Below are positions 1 through 9,993 of a stretch of DNA of 64,000 nucleotides, piece after piece. Source of the stretch: Saprospiraceae bacterium (GTDB lineage: Bacteria; Bacteroidota; Bacteroidia; Chitinophagales; Saprospiraceae); contig JAGNXB010000002.1 in assembly GCA_017985675.1 (NCBI GenBank), positions 102,343 through 166,342 on the forward strand. The letters are read 5' to 3'. The notes beneath the pieces were generated by a model. The model had not been told where the DNA came from, made no database searches, and saw nothing but the letters and a program-made list of their open reading frames with translations. The position numbers were made by a program, and so were the translations under genes. Every line of letters starts with the position of its first letter. Position 1 is the first letter of the stretch.

Positions 1-468
1 GAAGGGTACCTCAATACCGAGATAAGCTTTGATGCAAGTGAGATATCCGTTGACTCCATGGTAGCTGAACAACAGTTTGATATTGAAATCCTTCTGGACA
101 AACTTTTTATTGATCAGGAAATTGTTCTTGAAAACATCTACTACGATTTTGATCGTTGGGAAATTAGACCGGATGCAAAGCCAACCCTTGTCAATCTAGC
201 TCAAATCCTGTTTGCTAATCCAGGGATAACAATAGAACTGGCATCTCATACAGATTGCAGAGGATCTGCCAATTACAATCAGGAGCTTTCTCAACGTCGA
301 GCTCAATCAGCTGTAGATTTTCTCATATCAATTGGTGTAGAACCTAATCGGCTGAGAGCTATGGGTTATGGAGAAAGCCGACCATCAACTGATTGTCCTT
401 GCAACCGTTGCTCAGAAGCCGAACATCAACAAAACCGGCGAACAACCTTCAGAATTTTGGAGAATTAA
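1..468 (+). CDS. OmpA-family outer-membrane protein, C-terminal part (5' end outside window)
   Basis: The reading frame is open from the first base, so this is the end of a longer gene. The last 110 or so residues form an OmpA-like peptidoglycan-binding domain. It opens with the IYYDFDRWEIRPDA strand, where many family members have FDFDK..I, continues with an SHTDCRGSANYNQELSQRRA core, and ends with an MGYGESRP segment and an NRRTTF arginine motif. Such domains anchor an outer-membrane or periplasmic protein to the cell wall. In Bacteroidota the missing N-terminus often carries WD40-like or carboxypeptidase-regulatory domains, but that is inference. The family is clear; the full architecture is not visible. 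Confidence 0.9.
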   Translation, partial: EGYLNTEISFDASEISVDSMVAEQQFDIEILLDKLFIDQEIVLENIYYDFDRWEIRPDAKPTLVNLAQILFANPGITIELASHTDCRGSANYNQELSQRRAQSAVDFLISIGVEPNRLRAMGYGESRPSTDCPCNRCSEAEHQQNRRTTFRILEN

Positions 469-483
469 TCTGTTTTCACATTT

Positions 484-3400
484 CTAGAATTCCCCTTGGA
501 TTTTTACAAATTTTGTAAAAAACAGTATCGCACCATTCGTGTCCATCAATTCTAACAAATAAAAACCCGGTGGATAGTTAGCTAGTGAAAATGACGTTAG
601 ACCTTTTTGTTGGTCCAAATACCCGATAGTCATTTTATGGCCTGAAATGGCAGTAATAGAAACGGTAAGTGGCCCATCGGGATTGTTATTCGGTTCCTCC
701 GTACAAATGGTCAATACATCAGAGGCTGGATTGGGATACAACCTAAATCCGGGATGTTGATAAGGCTCCTCAACTGCTGTACTCAATAATACCTCGATAC
801 ATGCTGTGTCAAAACAGTTGAATACATCTGTCACCAAGACACAATACCATCCTGGAGAAAGCTGGAAGGCTGTGTCGGTTGTTTGACTTTTAGCATTTAC
901 ATCCCACTGGATGGAATAAGGCGGTGTCCCTCCTGCAGGTTCGACAATCGCAATGCCATTCATCGTCCCTAAGGAAGCGGACAAACTGGCTATGTTTTCA
1001 ATCGTTAAAATGGGATGGCCCACATCAATTGAATCCAGACTGGCCGTACAACCCTGGCCATCCGTGACGGTAACACTATAGGTGCCCGTTGGTATATTTT
1101 GAAGATGCGGTGTTGTTTCGCCATGACTCCAAATAAAGGAATATGGAGCGGCACCATTCGCGACATTCAGGTAAACAACTGAGAATGGATCGCATTCATT
1201 ATATATGGTGGGCAAAATTTGAGGATCAGTACCTCCCAATACATTAAAACAAGTATCAATGAGACAATTAAATCGATCGGTTACGGATACACAATAATTA
1301 CCTGGCTGGACTAATGGCCTAATCCTGCTTGTATTCCCATCACTCCAGGAATACGCATATTCCGGGACACCACCCTCCAGTTTGAGTTCTATTCCACCCG
1401 TAGACAGTAACACACATGAGGCATGCTCCACATTTACTTCATTCCATACAAGGAGCGAAGGTGGCCCAATGATTTCAATTGCCTGATTGAGACTTCGCGC
1501 GCATCCATTTTTATCTAGAACAAGTGCAGTGTATTTTCCCGGTCCAAGGTTTTGGGGACTAGCTTCTGCGGAATAAAACAAGGAATCCTTAAACCAAAAA
1601 ACAGTATAAGGTTGTACGCCACCATTTATCTCCAGGGTAATTCCACCATCTTTTGCGTCTTTACAAGATTCATTTTGAATTTGATCCACCGGCAGTGTTA
1701 ATGTCAACGGCGGTGGTTCCACAATCGTTAGCGGACCATAATTAATGACACATCCCCGATTATCTGTAATCGTCACTGTATAGGAACCAGAAGCTAATCC
1801 AGAGATACCATCCAGGCCGATTTCAATATCTTTTTCCTGGCCAGTACTCCAATTGAACTGATATGGCCCCTCTCCTCCATTAACCTGGATGAAAATTTCG
1901 CCATTTTCATCTCCTGAGCATTGCAGTTGTGACACAACTATAGGAACAGCCTGGTAATTTGTGGCCGTATTTAATACAGGAATACTATTGAGATCTTGCT
2001 GGCAACCATGCCCATCCTGGACGGTGACACTATAGTAACCTGGAACGACCATTTTAGGGTCTTGACCATTGTAACCATTTGACCAAAAATAAGTAAACGG
2101 CGCTTGACCTGAGACTGTAATATCAATATCTCCGTTGGATGACGAATCACAACCGGGAAATGAAACACCAAGAAGGCCAATAGTTAAAGGGCTCTTTTCC
2201 TGCAATATTATACCAGAAAGGTAGGATGTGCAGCCGGAAATATCGTTAACGGTCAGGCTATAAGTGCCTGAAATTAAATGGTCAGGCGACGACGATGTCA
2301 TTCCATTTGACCAAAAATATTGGTAGACACCGAAGCCACCTTGAACATTAGTTATTATTTTGCCATTAGCCAAAAAATCACAAGTAGGATCCACTTCCTG
2401 GATGATTTCTGTTTGCAATGGCGCTGAATAGCCCAATGTCAATTCAGGCAAAACAACACTACAGGACTTCGCATCTGTGACCGTTAGGCCATAAAGACCT
2501 GCCTTAAGATTGGTTGCTAAATTGTCACCTACACCAAAAGACCAAAAATATATCCATGGTGCACTACCCCCAGAAATATCAACGGCTAAAAGTCCATCCT
2601 TTGACCCTTCACAGGTTTCGTTTTTGACCACATCCCATGTGCCAATCAACGGTGCAGGCTGTGAAACAAGTATAGTATCAGATGATTTTTTACATCCTGC
2701 CACATCTGTCATGGTCACTCTATAGTTTCCAGCAGGTAGACTATTGCGATCTTTTGTGGATGGTCCATCCGCCCAGAACCATGAAAAAGGTGGAGTTCCG
2801 CCAACTGCTGATAGCTGAATTGCACCATCATTCTGGCCATGACATCTTAAATCCTGAACCGTGACTGCGAAATCTAACGGATTGGGCCCAACGACTACAA
2901 ACGTGTCAGTGAATACCTTACAACCCTTACTATCTGTAATAATAGCCCAATAATTGCCCGGAGCTAGTGTTTGAATATCCTGTGTGATAGAGCCATTACT
3001 CCATAAATAGGAATACCCCCCACTGCCTCCTGTTAATGTCAGATTAACGCTTCCCGTTGGGCTTCCTGCACATACAGGGTTAGTTACAATACCACCAGTA
3101 ACAATGGGATTAGCAGGCAGAATTGTCAAACCAGCCAATGTATAAGCGCATGCGCCCCCGCTAATGGTAACTGAATAGTCTCCAGCAGCAAGACCAAAAA
3201 CATCTTTTGAGGCAGGACCATGTGACCAATTATAGGAAGCTGGAGGCCCCCCAAGGGATATTTGGATCGCCCCGTCCGCAAGACCAGGACAAGATTCAGG
3301 CTGGATGACTATATTTTGGACAACGGGGCCGGGCCCATTTACAACAATGACCGGGTTAACAAACGTACAACCAGTTGAACTATTCGTAATACTAACCGAA

Positions 3401-6297
3401 TAGCTACCTTGTTTTAACCCAGTTAAAACAAAAGCTCCTTGTTTATTCCAATCATTTCCAGATACCGGGCCGGACCAGCTATAATCATACATACCTCCTC
3501 CCACTGGACTAAAGGTAATACTACCATTGCTGCCATTACATGTAGTGACATCGGTAGAATTTATATTGACCGCTGCTAATGAGGCGAGCGTGATCACATC
3601 AATATCATCCCGTCCTTTACAACCATTTGCATCGGTCGCAGTAATACTATATTTTATAGTTCCAGGATTTATCCCGGCCAAAACAGGAGCATAACTTTGG
3701 CTATAACCATGAGACCATCCATAACTAAATGGTCCCTTTCCACCACCAGAAATAGTCGTTGTTAATAATACGGATTTACCTGCGCACAAGCTTAGCGGAC
3801 TTGGCAAATCGATCTGCACAAAAGGTATATCACGAATATTAAATGAAATTGGAACCTCATCCTTGCACCCCTCGGTAGTAGTTGCCAACACATAAAAAAC
3901 ATCCCCATACACAGGTGCAACAAGGTAGTTGGTCATTTTATTGGAAGCTAAGGCCGGGGAAGATTCATGATAGCTCAAGGTGGCACCACTAAAATGTAGG
4001 TCAATTATTGCGATGCTGCTCAAATCTATTTCATCTCCCAAACAAATATTGTGGGGTGGCGGATTCACCAGTTGTGGACTATTTTTAACAAGAATGGTGA
4101 CAGGCCTTCGCGCACTTGCGCATGAAAATATCGAACTACTATCAGAAATATAATAAGTTACTTGTTGGTCCACAGGACCGGAGGTATAATTGAAACCGAT
4201 ATGAAACGCTTCTCCACCCGACGATTGTGTATACCAATATATATTTCCAAAGGGAATACTTGTTACCAATAAATCAGCTTCTTCCCCTCTACAAATGGTT
4301 ACATCAGCGATCGTAGGCATTGGTGCTATCCCGTCATCAGCCAACCCATTACAGTTTTCATCCACACCATTACACGGTAATTCTTCTCCACCTGGGTAAG
4401 TAACATTATTAGTATCATCACAATCAGTTGCATTGGCAACATATCCTGCAGGCGGAGTAGACGCGCAGCTTACCGTTAAATTTAGTAAATCGCCATATCC
4501 ATCGCCATCCTGATCCCTGTAATACACCTGGTCTGGCTCCCCCAATATGGTAACACCATATAATTTGAGTTCATCAATGGCCATCTGACTAGTTCTTGCT
4601 GGACCTGTATATCCAGTAAACCGCAATTGGATCGTATCCCCTATAAATGCAGAAAGAGTAACAAATAATTCATGCCAACCACTTCCCTGGTTGCCCGAGA
4701 GTGTCCATAATGGCTCCCATGTAGCCCCACCATTTCGTGAAGCATCAAGGACCAAAGTGCCCATAGCTGCTCCCCACATATTATAATGAAATGACAACTG
4801 GCATTCAGCACCAAGCGGATCTTCTACTTTAAAACAACCAGACCGCAATGAGGCAAAAGCTCCGTTCTGGCACGCAGGTTGCAATGTTTCCAGGTATAAA
4901 TAATTTCCTGTACCGGAGATATCTGCTAAGGGACCCGTTTGTATAGCTACAGAAGCCGGACCAGACCGAACTAACCAGTCAAAATCATCATGTAAAGTGC
5001 TGTTTTTCCAAAAGCTATTCAATGGATATACATTGTTGCAATTACACCCATTACCACAAGGAGATAGTCCGTCGAAATCCTCTTCATACACCTGGAATGA
5101 AGGCACAGGACATGCAGTTTCAAACGAAACAGGACAACTATTGGGCGCAAATTGATTTCCTGAACAAACCGTTCTGACATAGACGTCAAATGATGATCCA
5201 GACGGTAAGTTATCAAGTAAGACAACCGAATCCAGACTACACGCAATCTGCAGGATTGTGCCATTGGGTCCTGCTGCATACCCCGTTCCTGGAATAAAGC
5301 CCGGCGGACCATATTCCACAATAACATCGTTACAATCTCCCGAAAAGGTCCAACCTAAGTAGGCACTATCTACGCCTACCGCGTGCACTCGGATATCATA
5401 AACTTGGGGACAAACAATGGGCGCAAACTCTAATTCTAAAAACCGCAGTGAGCCAGTATCCGCCTTAGCATCATCGCATATCTTTAACTGCCATATACCG
5501 TTGGGATCACTGCCATCATCAAATAGATGAAGATTTTCATCAGGTAAAAACACATTGGTATATCCCCCTCCATGTTCTATTGGATTAATTGCTTCACAAT
5601 CCGCAGAGGAAAAACGACACACTTGTATGCAAGTGGGATCAGCTGGATTGCCCAAATGATCACGCGACTGGCCATGCTCTTCAAAAAGCTTAACAACCTT
5701 TCCGGCGGGTGATACTAACTCCAAGTGTAAATCTGCCAAAAAGGTATGCCGTACAATCATTTTAACTGCGGCAAGTGTCACATCTCCGCCCAGGACATTA
5801 CCCCCAGCATTGGTTACATCGAGATGAAATTTATTGCCGTCCGGACAGTTATCATCCGCAATTTTGAAAAACAATCCACACGCACTTGGATTAAAAGAAG
5901 CCGTGGTGAATTCAAAAGGGAAAAAATTCCAACTACTTTTCTGACCATTTGGGCATACAGCTCGGATTCTAAGGCGGTAAAGTGTCGAAGCCAATAGTCC
6001 AGTCAATTGGTATGGGTTGTTCGCAGCCAAATGGGTAACCGCCCCGGTGAATGGCTGATTGCCGACCCGCAACTCTATTTCCCAAATTTGTGCACTATTC
6101 ACATCTTGCCAGGCTAAAAGCACTTTATTGGTTTGTATTGAACTGGCAACTATTTGTCCTGGTACATAACATTGAGCAAAAGACTGATTTACAAATCCAA
6201 TAAAAGCACACAGCAAGAGCATGCTTGCAGCTTTCAAGCAGCGGCGTAGGTACAGCCGACCTGAATACAGATAGGAACAGCAGGGATATGCTGGCAT
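484..6297 (-). CDS. Giant SprB-repeat surface adhesin with T9SS sorting domain
   Basis: A 1937-residue exported protein. After a signal peptide ending near residue 42 (SFAQ) come a fibronectin-III-like domain (about 45-135), a proprotein-convertase P-domain-like region (about 155-290), a second fibronectin-like domain, and a MAM or jelly-roll-like region (about 400-580). A calcium-type DQDGDGYGD stretch with a DCDD..NGVDENCNG metal-binding motif (about 590-655) follows, then PKD or Ig-like strands. About twelve SprB-type repeats follow (pattern C..x.DG.I.l...GG.ppy.y.Wsng...pG.Y.vtvtD..GC). The C-terminus has a YPNPASD T9SS type A sorting domain (about 1845-1937). SprB repeats are known from the gliding adhesin SprB of Flavobacterium; here they imply cell-surface adhesion or motility. 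A later Met at 6222 begins the hydrophobic signal segment and is an alternative start. An 8-bp inverted repeat (6305-6312 with 6335-6342) lies just upstream. Confidence 0.93.
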   Translation of the reverse strand: MPAYPCCSYLYSGRLYLRRCLKAASMLLLCAFIGFVNQSFAQCYVPGQIVASSIQTNKVLLAWQDVNSAQIWEIELRVGNQPFTGAVTHLAANNPYQLTGLLASTLYRLRIRAVCPNGQKSSWNFFPFEFTTASFNPSACGLFFKIADDNCPDGNKFHLDVTNAGGNVLGGDVTLAAVKMIVRHTFLADLHLELVSPAGKVVKLFEEHGQSRDHLGNPADPTCIQVCRFSSADCEAINPIEHGGGYTNVFLPDENLHLFDDGSDPNGIWQLKICDDAKADTGSLRFLELEFAPIVCPQVYDIRVHAVGVDSAYLGWTFSGDCNDVIVEYGPPGFIPGTGYAAGPNGTILQIACSLDSVVLLDNLPSGSSFDVYVRTVCSGNQFAPNSCPVSFETACPVPSFQVYEEDFDGLSPCGNGCNCNNVYPLNSFWKNSTLHDDFDWLVRSGPASVAIQTGPLADISGTGNYLYLETLQPACQNGAFASLRSGCFKVEDPLGAECQLSFHYNMWGAAMGTLVLDASRNGGATWEPLWTLSGNQGSGWHELFVTLSAFIGDTIQLRFTGYTGPARTSQMAIDELKLYGVTILGEPDQVYYRDQDGDGYGDLLNLTVSCASTPPAGYVANATDCDDTNNVTYPGGEELPCNGVDENCNGLADDGIAPMPTIADVTICRGEEADLLVTSIPFGNIYWYTQSSGGEAFHIGFNYTSGPVDQQVTYYISDSSSIFSCASARRPVTILVKNSPQLVNPPPHNICLGDEIDLSSIAIIDLHFSGATLSYHESSPALASNKMTNYLVAPVYGDVFYVLATTTEGCKDEVPISFNIRDIPFVQIDLPSPLSLCAGKSVLLTTTISGGGKGPFSYGWSHGYSQSYAPVLAGINPGTIKYSITATDANGCKGRDDIDVITLASLAAVNINSTDVTTCNGSNGSITFSPVGGGMYDYSWSGPVSGNDWNKQGAFVLTGLKQGSYSVSITNSSTGCTFVNPVIVVNGPGPVVQNIVIQPESCPGLADGAIQISLGGPPASYNWSHGPASKDVFGLAAGDYSVTISGGACAYTLAGLTILPANPIVTGGIVTNPVCAGSPTGSVNLTLTGGSGGYSYLWSNGSITQDIQTLAPGNYWAIITDSKGCKVFTDTFVVVGPNPLDFAVTVQDLRCHGQNDGAIQLSAVGGTPPFSWFWADGPSTKDRNSLPAGNYRVTMTDVAGCKKSSDTILVSQPAPLIGTWDVVKNETCEGSKDGLLAVDISGGSAPWIYFWSFGVGDNLATNLKAGLYGLTVTDAKSCSVVLPELTLGYSAPLQTEIIQEVDPTCDFLANGKIITNVQGGFGVYQYFWSNGMTSSSPDHLISGTYSLTVNDISGCTSYLSGIILQEKSPLTIGLLGVSFPGCDSSSNGDIDITVSGQAPFTYFWSNGYNGQDPKMVVPGYYSVTVQDGHGCQQDLNSIPVLNTATNYQAVPIVVSQLQCSGDENGEIFIQVNGGEGPYQFNWSTGQEKDIEIGLDGISGLASGSYTVTITDNRGCVINYGPLTIVEPPPLTLTLPVDQIQNESCKDAKDGGITLEINGGVQPYTVFWFKDSLFYSAEASPQNLGPGKYTALVLDKNGCARSLNQAIEIIGPPSLLVWNEVNVEHASCVLLSTGGIELKLEGGVPEYAYSWSDGNTSRIRPLVQPGNYCVSVTDRFNCLIDTCFNVLGGTDPQILPTIYNECDPFSVVYLNVANGAAPYSFIWSHGETTPHLQNIPTGTYSVTVTDGQGCTASLDSIDVGHPILTIENIASLSASLGTMNGIAIVEPAGGTPPYSIQWDVNAKSQTTDTAFQLSPGWYCVLVTDVFNCFDTACIEVLLSTAVEEPYQHPGFRLYPNPASDVLTICTEEPNNNPDGPLTVSITAISGHKMTIGYLDQQKGLTSFSLANYPPGFYLLELMDTNGAILFFTKFVKIQGEF

Positions 6298-6354
6298 GGG
6301 ATGGTTCGGAAATGAACCCTAAAAATAAGGATTTTTTCCGAAAGGTTAAATCAT

Positions 6355-9222
6355 CTAGCTCGCTACGATATTAATCATTCGACCTGGTACGATTATCCAT
6401 TTTTTAATAACCATACCTTCCAGCCACTTTTTGATTTCCGGAAGTTCCATAGCTCCATTTTCCAAAAAATCGTTTGATGTTCCCGCAGGTACCGTTAATT
6501 CCGCTCGTTTTTTTCCATTGATACTTACAGGATAAACGATCTCATCGGCCACAAGCAGTTGAGGATCTGCTTTGGGAAATCCGGCGTGATGAACTGATCC
6601 AGCCCCACCAGTACGATGCCAAAGTTCCTCCGAAATATGAGGTGCAAATGGTGCTATCAAGCGTAACAAGGGTTGGAGCACTTCCATGCTTCTACAGTCG
6701 AGTCGCCGCAATTCATTCACGCAAATCATAAAATGGCTCACACAAGTATTCAATGAAAATCGCTCAATATCATCATACACTTTTTGGATGCAATGATGCA
6801 AAGTGCGAAGCATCTCCTTATTTACTGGCATATCGTAAGACACCCGAATACCATCCTGACCAACATACAAGGACCAAAATTTCTTTAAAAACTTGGATAC
6901 CCCATCAATCCCTTTCGTATCCCATGGCTTGGATTGCTCAATGGGTCCTAAAAACATTTCATACATCCTGAAGCAATCCGCACCATAAACCGCCACTACA
7001 TCATCCGGATTAATCACATTGTACTTGGATTTGCTCATCTTCCCTACCTCTGAATGTGTAAGCAGGTGAATATCCGTAGCACCCTCTATCAAAGGTGTAA
7101 ACTTCCCTTGTGCCAAACGACCATTCGGGCATTCAAAAGTGGCATCTTTATATTCCGGTCGCCATTGGATGAATTGTTTAATTGCTTCTTTGTCCAAATA
7201 CGATCCCTCTGAACCATAATCTTTTACAAAATCAATCAATACAGAAATCTGGGTATATTCAGTTAACATTTCTGGTTTTAGCAGACTGGCACATATAAAG
7301 TGTGCCTGGCCATCCGTCCGATCTTTTGAAACGTAAATAGATTCGATAACACCTTGAATCATGCCCTGATTAATCAACTTTCGGAATGGCTCCACCGTTG
7401 GGACCAAGCCCATATCAAACAGAAATTTATGCCAGAACCGGGCATACATGAGATGCCCCACGGCATGTTCCGTCCCGCCTATGTATAAATCCACATCCCG
7501 CCAGTATTCAAGGGCGTCCTTTGATGCAAAAGCATTTGGATTGGCTGCGTCCATGTACCTTAGAAAGTACCAACTGGATCCGGCATAACCAGGCATCGTA
7601 TCCGTTTCCCGAATCTTGCCCCCCGGTTGTTCTACCCAATCCCGGACTCGTGCTAATGGCGAATGTCCGTCACTCGTTGGTTTGAAATTATCCAAAAAAG
7701 GCAATGTAACAGGTAATTCATCCTCCGACACTTCAGCGATAATCCCATTTTCATCATAACAGATTGGGAAAGGTTCGCCCCAGTATCGCTGACGAGAGAA
7801 GAGCGCGTCCCTCAATCTGTAATTTATTTTTCGCTCCCCAATACCTTTTATTACAAGTGCCTGTGTTGCCGTTGCCATTGCTTCAGCAATAGAAAGGCCA
7901 TCTAAAAAGGATGAATTGATGAGCTTGCCTTTTTTCTCCTCCCTTTTTGCGTCGGGATACTCACTTCGATCAATAATATTTGGGATCGCGAGATTAAATT
8001 TTTGGGCAAATGCGAGGTCTCTTTCATCATCACTTGGAACGGCCATAATTGCCCCTGAACCATAATCCTTTAACACGTATTCAGATGTCCAAATTGGCAA
8101 TCGTGCACCAGTAAATGGATGTTTTGCATAGGCACCGGTAAAAACACCGGTCACCTGTTTTACCTCCGACATCCTCTCCCTTTCGCTTCTGGATTTTACA
8201 TATTCCAGATAGTTTTCAACTTCTTCATGCTCTTGTGGAACAGTAATGACGGGAACCAACTCATGTTCGGGTGCAATAACCATAAAGGAAACCCCAAAAA
8301 TAGTATCAGGCCGGGTAGTAAAAACTTCTAAACGCTCGCTACTGTCCTCAATCTCAAAGAAAATTTTTGCACCTTCTGACCTGCCGATCCAGTTTCTTTG
8401 CATGGCTTTCAATGCATCAGACCATTGAAGCGACTCCAAATCATGTAATAATCGATGGGCATAGGCGGTAATACGCAGAGACCATTGCAGCATGGGTTTC
8501 CTTTCAACAGGATATCCTCCGCGTTCAGAGACACCGTCTTTTACCTCATCGTTTGCTAGTACTGTACCTAACGCCTCACACCAATTTACATAACTCACTT
8601 TGCGATAGGCCAACCTGAAGTTCATCAATAACTCCTCCTTTGCCACCTCAGTCATCAAACACCATTCCTCAGCAGTAAACGAAATAGCTTCGCTTGCACT
8701 TGCCTGAATGTCATATGTACCAAATGAATTAAAATGGTCAATCAGGGTATTAATATGGCGTGCTTTATTACTATTTTCGTCATACCAGGCATTGAAAAGT
8801 TTGAGGAAAATCCATTGCGTCCATCTGTAATAGGAAGGATCGCAGGTTACGACTTCTCTGGACCAATCGTAATTAAAACCAAGGTTTCGCAATTGTTGCC
8901 GGTATCGCTGGATGTTCTCTTTCGTTGAATCTGCCGGGTGCACACCGGTTTGAATGGCATATTGTTCAGCTGGCAAACCAAATGCGTCAAATCCCATAGG
9001 ATGCAGGACATTATATCCTTCCATCCGTTTGGTCCTTGAGATAATATCTGATGCTATATATCCTAATGGATGACCAACATGGAGACCTGCACCAGAAGGA
9101 TATGGAAACATATCCAAAACATAGAATTTGGGACGAGATGTATCGTCTGAGACGCGGTATGTGGCGTTTGCATCCCACCATTGTTGCCATTTGAGCTCAA
9201 TATCCTGATGATGGTAATCCAT
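6355..9222 (-). CDS. leuS: Leucine--tRNA ligase
   Basis: Class I aminoacyl-tRNA synthetase charging tRNA-Leu in the cytoplasm. The HIGH-type signature reads HVGH (about residue 48 from the chosen start) after FPYPSGAGL. The CP1 editing domain is present with the TTRPDT motif. RQRYWGEPFP precedes the second half of the Rossmann fold, and the class signature GKMSKSK lies near residue 730. The C-terminal anticodon-binding region includes LLRLIAPFAPHISEELW. At about 955 residues it is longer than the E. coli enzyme, with an extra segment just before KMSKS, as I expect for Bacteroidota. The frame extends upstream to 9252, but MDYHHQDIELKWQQWW at 9222 matches the usual family N-terminus, so I chose that start. 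Confidence 0.97.
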   Translation of the reverse strand: MDYHHQDIELKWQQWWDANATYRVSDDTSRPKFYVLDMFPYPSGAGLHVGHPLGYIASDIISRTKRMEGYNVLHPMGFDAFGLPAEQYAIQTGVHPADSTKENIQRYRQQLRNLGFNYDWSREVVTCDPSYYRWTQWIFLKLFNAWYDENSNKARHINTLIDHFNSFGTYDIQASASEAISFTAEEWCLMTEVAKEELLMNFRLAYRKVSYVNWCEALGTVLANDEVKDGVSERGGYPVERKPMLQWSLRITAYAHRLLHDLESLQWSDALKAMQRNWIGRSEGAKIFFEIEDSSERLEVFTTRPDTIFGVSFMVIAPEHELVPVITVPQEHEEVENYLEYVKSRSERERMSEVKQVTGVFTGAYAKHPFTGARLPIWTSEYVLKDYGSGAIMAVPSDDERDLAFAQKFNLAIPNIIDRSEYPDAKREEKKGKLINSSFLDGLSIAEAMATATQALVIKGIGERKINYRLRDALFSRQRYWGEPFPICYDENGIIAEVSEDELPVTLPFLDNFKPTSDGHSPLARVRDWVEQPGGKIRETDTMPGYAGSSWYFLRYMDAANPNAFASKDALEYWRDVDLYIGGTEHAVGHLMYARFWHKFLFDMGLVPTVEPFRKLINQGMIQGVIESIYVSKDRTDGQAHFICASLLKPEMLTEYTQISVLIDFVKDYGSEGSYLDKEAIKQFIQWRPEYKDATFECPNGRLAQGKFTPLIEGATDIHLLTHSEVGKMSKSKYNVINPDDVVAVYGADCFRMYEMFLGPIEQSKPWDTKGIDGVSKFLKKFWSLYVGQDGIRVSYDMPVNKEMLRTLHHCIQKVYDDIERFSLNTCVSHFMICVNELRRLDCRSMEVLQPLLRLIAPFAPHISEELWHRTGGAGSVHHAGFPKADPQLLVADEIVYPVSINGKKRAELTVPAGTSNDFLENGAMELPEIKKWLEGMVIKKWIIVPGRMINIVAS

Positions 9223-9307
9223 ACAAGGCGATTCGTTGATTTGAAACCGCAAAGATAACGAATGCCACAGCCCTGTTCACAATTCTTGAAAAACCCCAAG
9301 CAGAAGG

Positions 9308-9925
9308 CTATAAACTAGCGCGAAGACACCTGGAAAAAGAGGACAAATGGTCAATCAAAATATTACCCCTGTATGGTTTTGTAACCCCGGGCGCATAGGA
9401 CGCTTGTATTATTACCTGGTCAACGGTTGAGGATGGCGTAAACTCCAGTGTATAATAAACCCATTGTTCATGGGTAATTAATGGCGACATTGCCAGATCA
9501 AAGACTTTCCCATTATTTCCCAATCGCCCTTTTAACCGGATGCTGCCAGGCAGTTTAAAACCTGCATAGTCCGGCAAGTGGGCCAAAGCCAACGAGAGAT
9601 AATAACATTGACCCGCTTCTAATTGATGGTCTAATTTTTGAACAATGCCCTCTTTTGTCCCATCCTCCCTGATTATAAGGCCAACATAACTTTTTCCTTC
9701 TTTGGGTAATTTGGAAATGGACCATTGGCCCGGTAATATATCAGGAGTCGCACCTGTGCCCCATGCTCCCCAGGCTTCCATTTGAAAACCGACTTGCCAA
9801 TTGGCTTCCAGCCCCCCATTCCTGAGGGGTATTGTGCCAGCTGACTGAGCAAACGTCATTGTGGATCCACACATGATCAAGATAAACAATAGATGCCAGG
9901 AAACAAACCTATAACACATGAACAA
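9308..9925 (-). CDS. Small secreted beta-sandwich protein, function unknown
   Basis: A 205-residue protein with a signal peptide (hydrophobic LLFILIMCGSTMTFA, cleavage before QSAG). The mature part opens with LRNGGLEA and ends with a GNILIDHLSS strand. That arrangement resembles galactose-binding or jelly-roll modules in which an N-terminal 'N-G-x-E' and a late 'DN/DH' strand frame a beta sandwich (as in CBM-like domains). In between is a typical GQCYYLSLALAHL strand pair. No catalytic motif is visible and no T9SS tail is present. It stands alone between leuS (same strand, 85 bp from its start) and ftsX (divergent). Binding of a glycan or surface partner is only a guess. Confidence 0.75.
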   Translation of the reverse strand: MFMCYRFVSWHLLFILIMCGSTMTFAQSAGTIPLRNGGLEANWQVGFQMEAWGAWGTGATPDILPGQWSISKLPKEGKSYVGLIIREDGTKEGIVQKLDHQLEAGQCYYLSLALAHLPDYAGFKLPGSIRLKGRLGNNGKVFDLAMSPLITHEQWVYYTLEFTPSSTVDQVIIQASYAPGVTKPYRGNILIDHLSSFSRCLRASL

Positions 9926-9981
9926 ATGTACGGCTTAACACGCACAGCCCCACAAGCTAATCTGCTAAACATGGATTCGCT

Positions 9982-9989
9982 TATATTTA
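9982..9989 (+). promoter_or_regulatory. Bacteroidota -7 box (TATATTTA) for ftsX
   Basis: TATATTTA matches TAnnTTTG at all but the last base and ends only 4 nt before the ftsX ATG. I see no well-spaced TTG -33 element. If used, transcription would begin at or next to the start codon. Confidence 0.4.
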
Positions 9990-9993
9990 CTGC

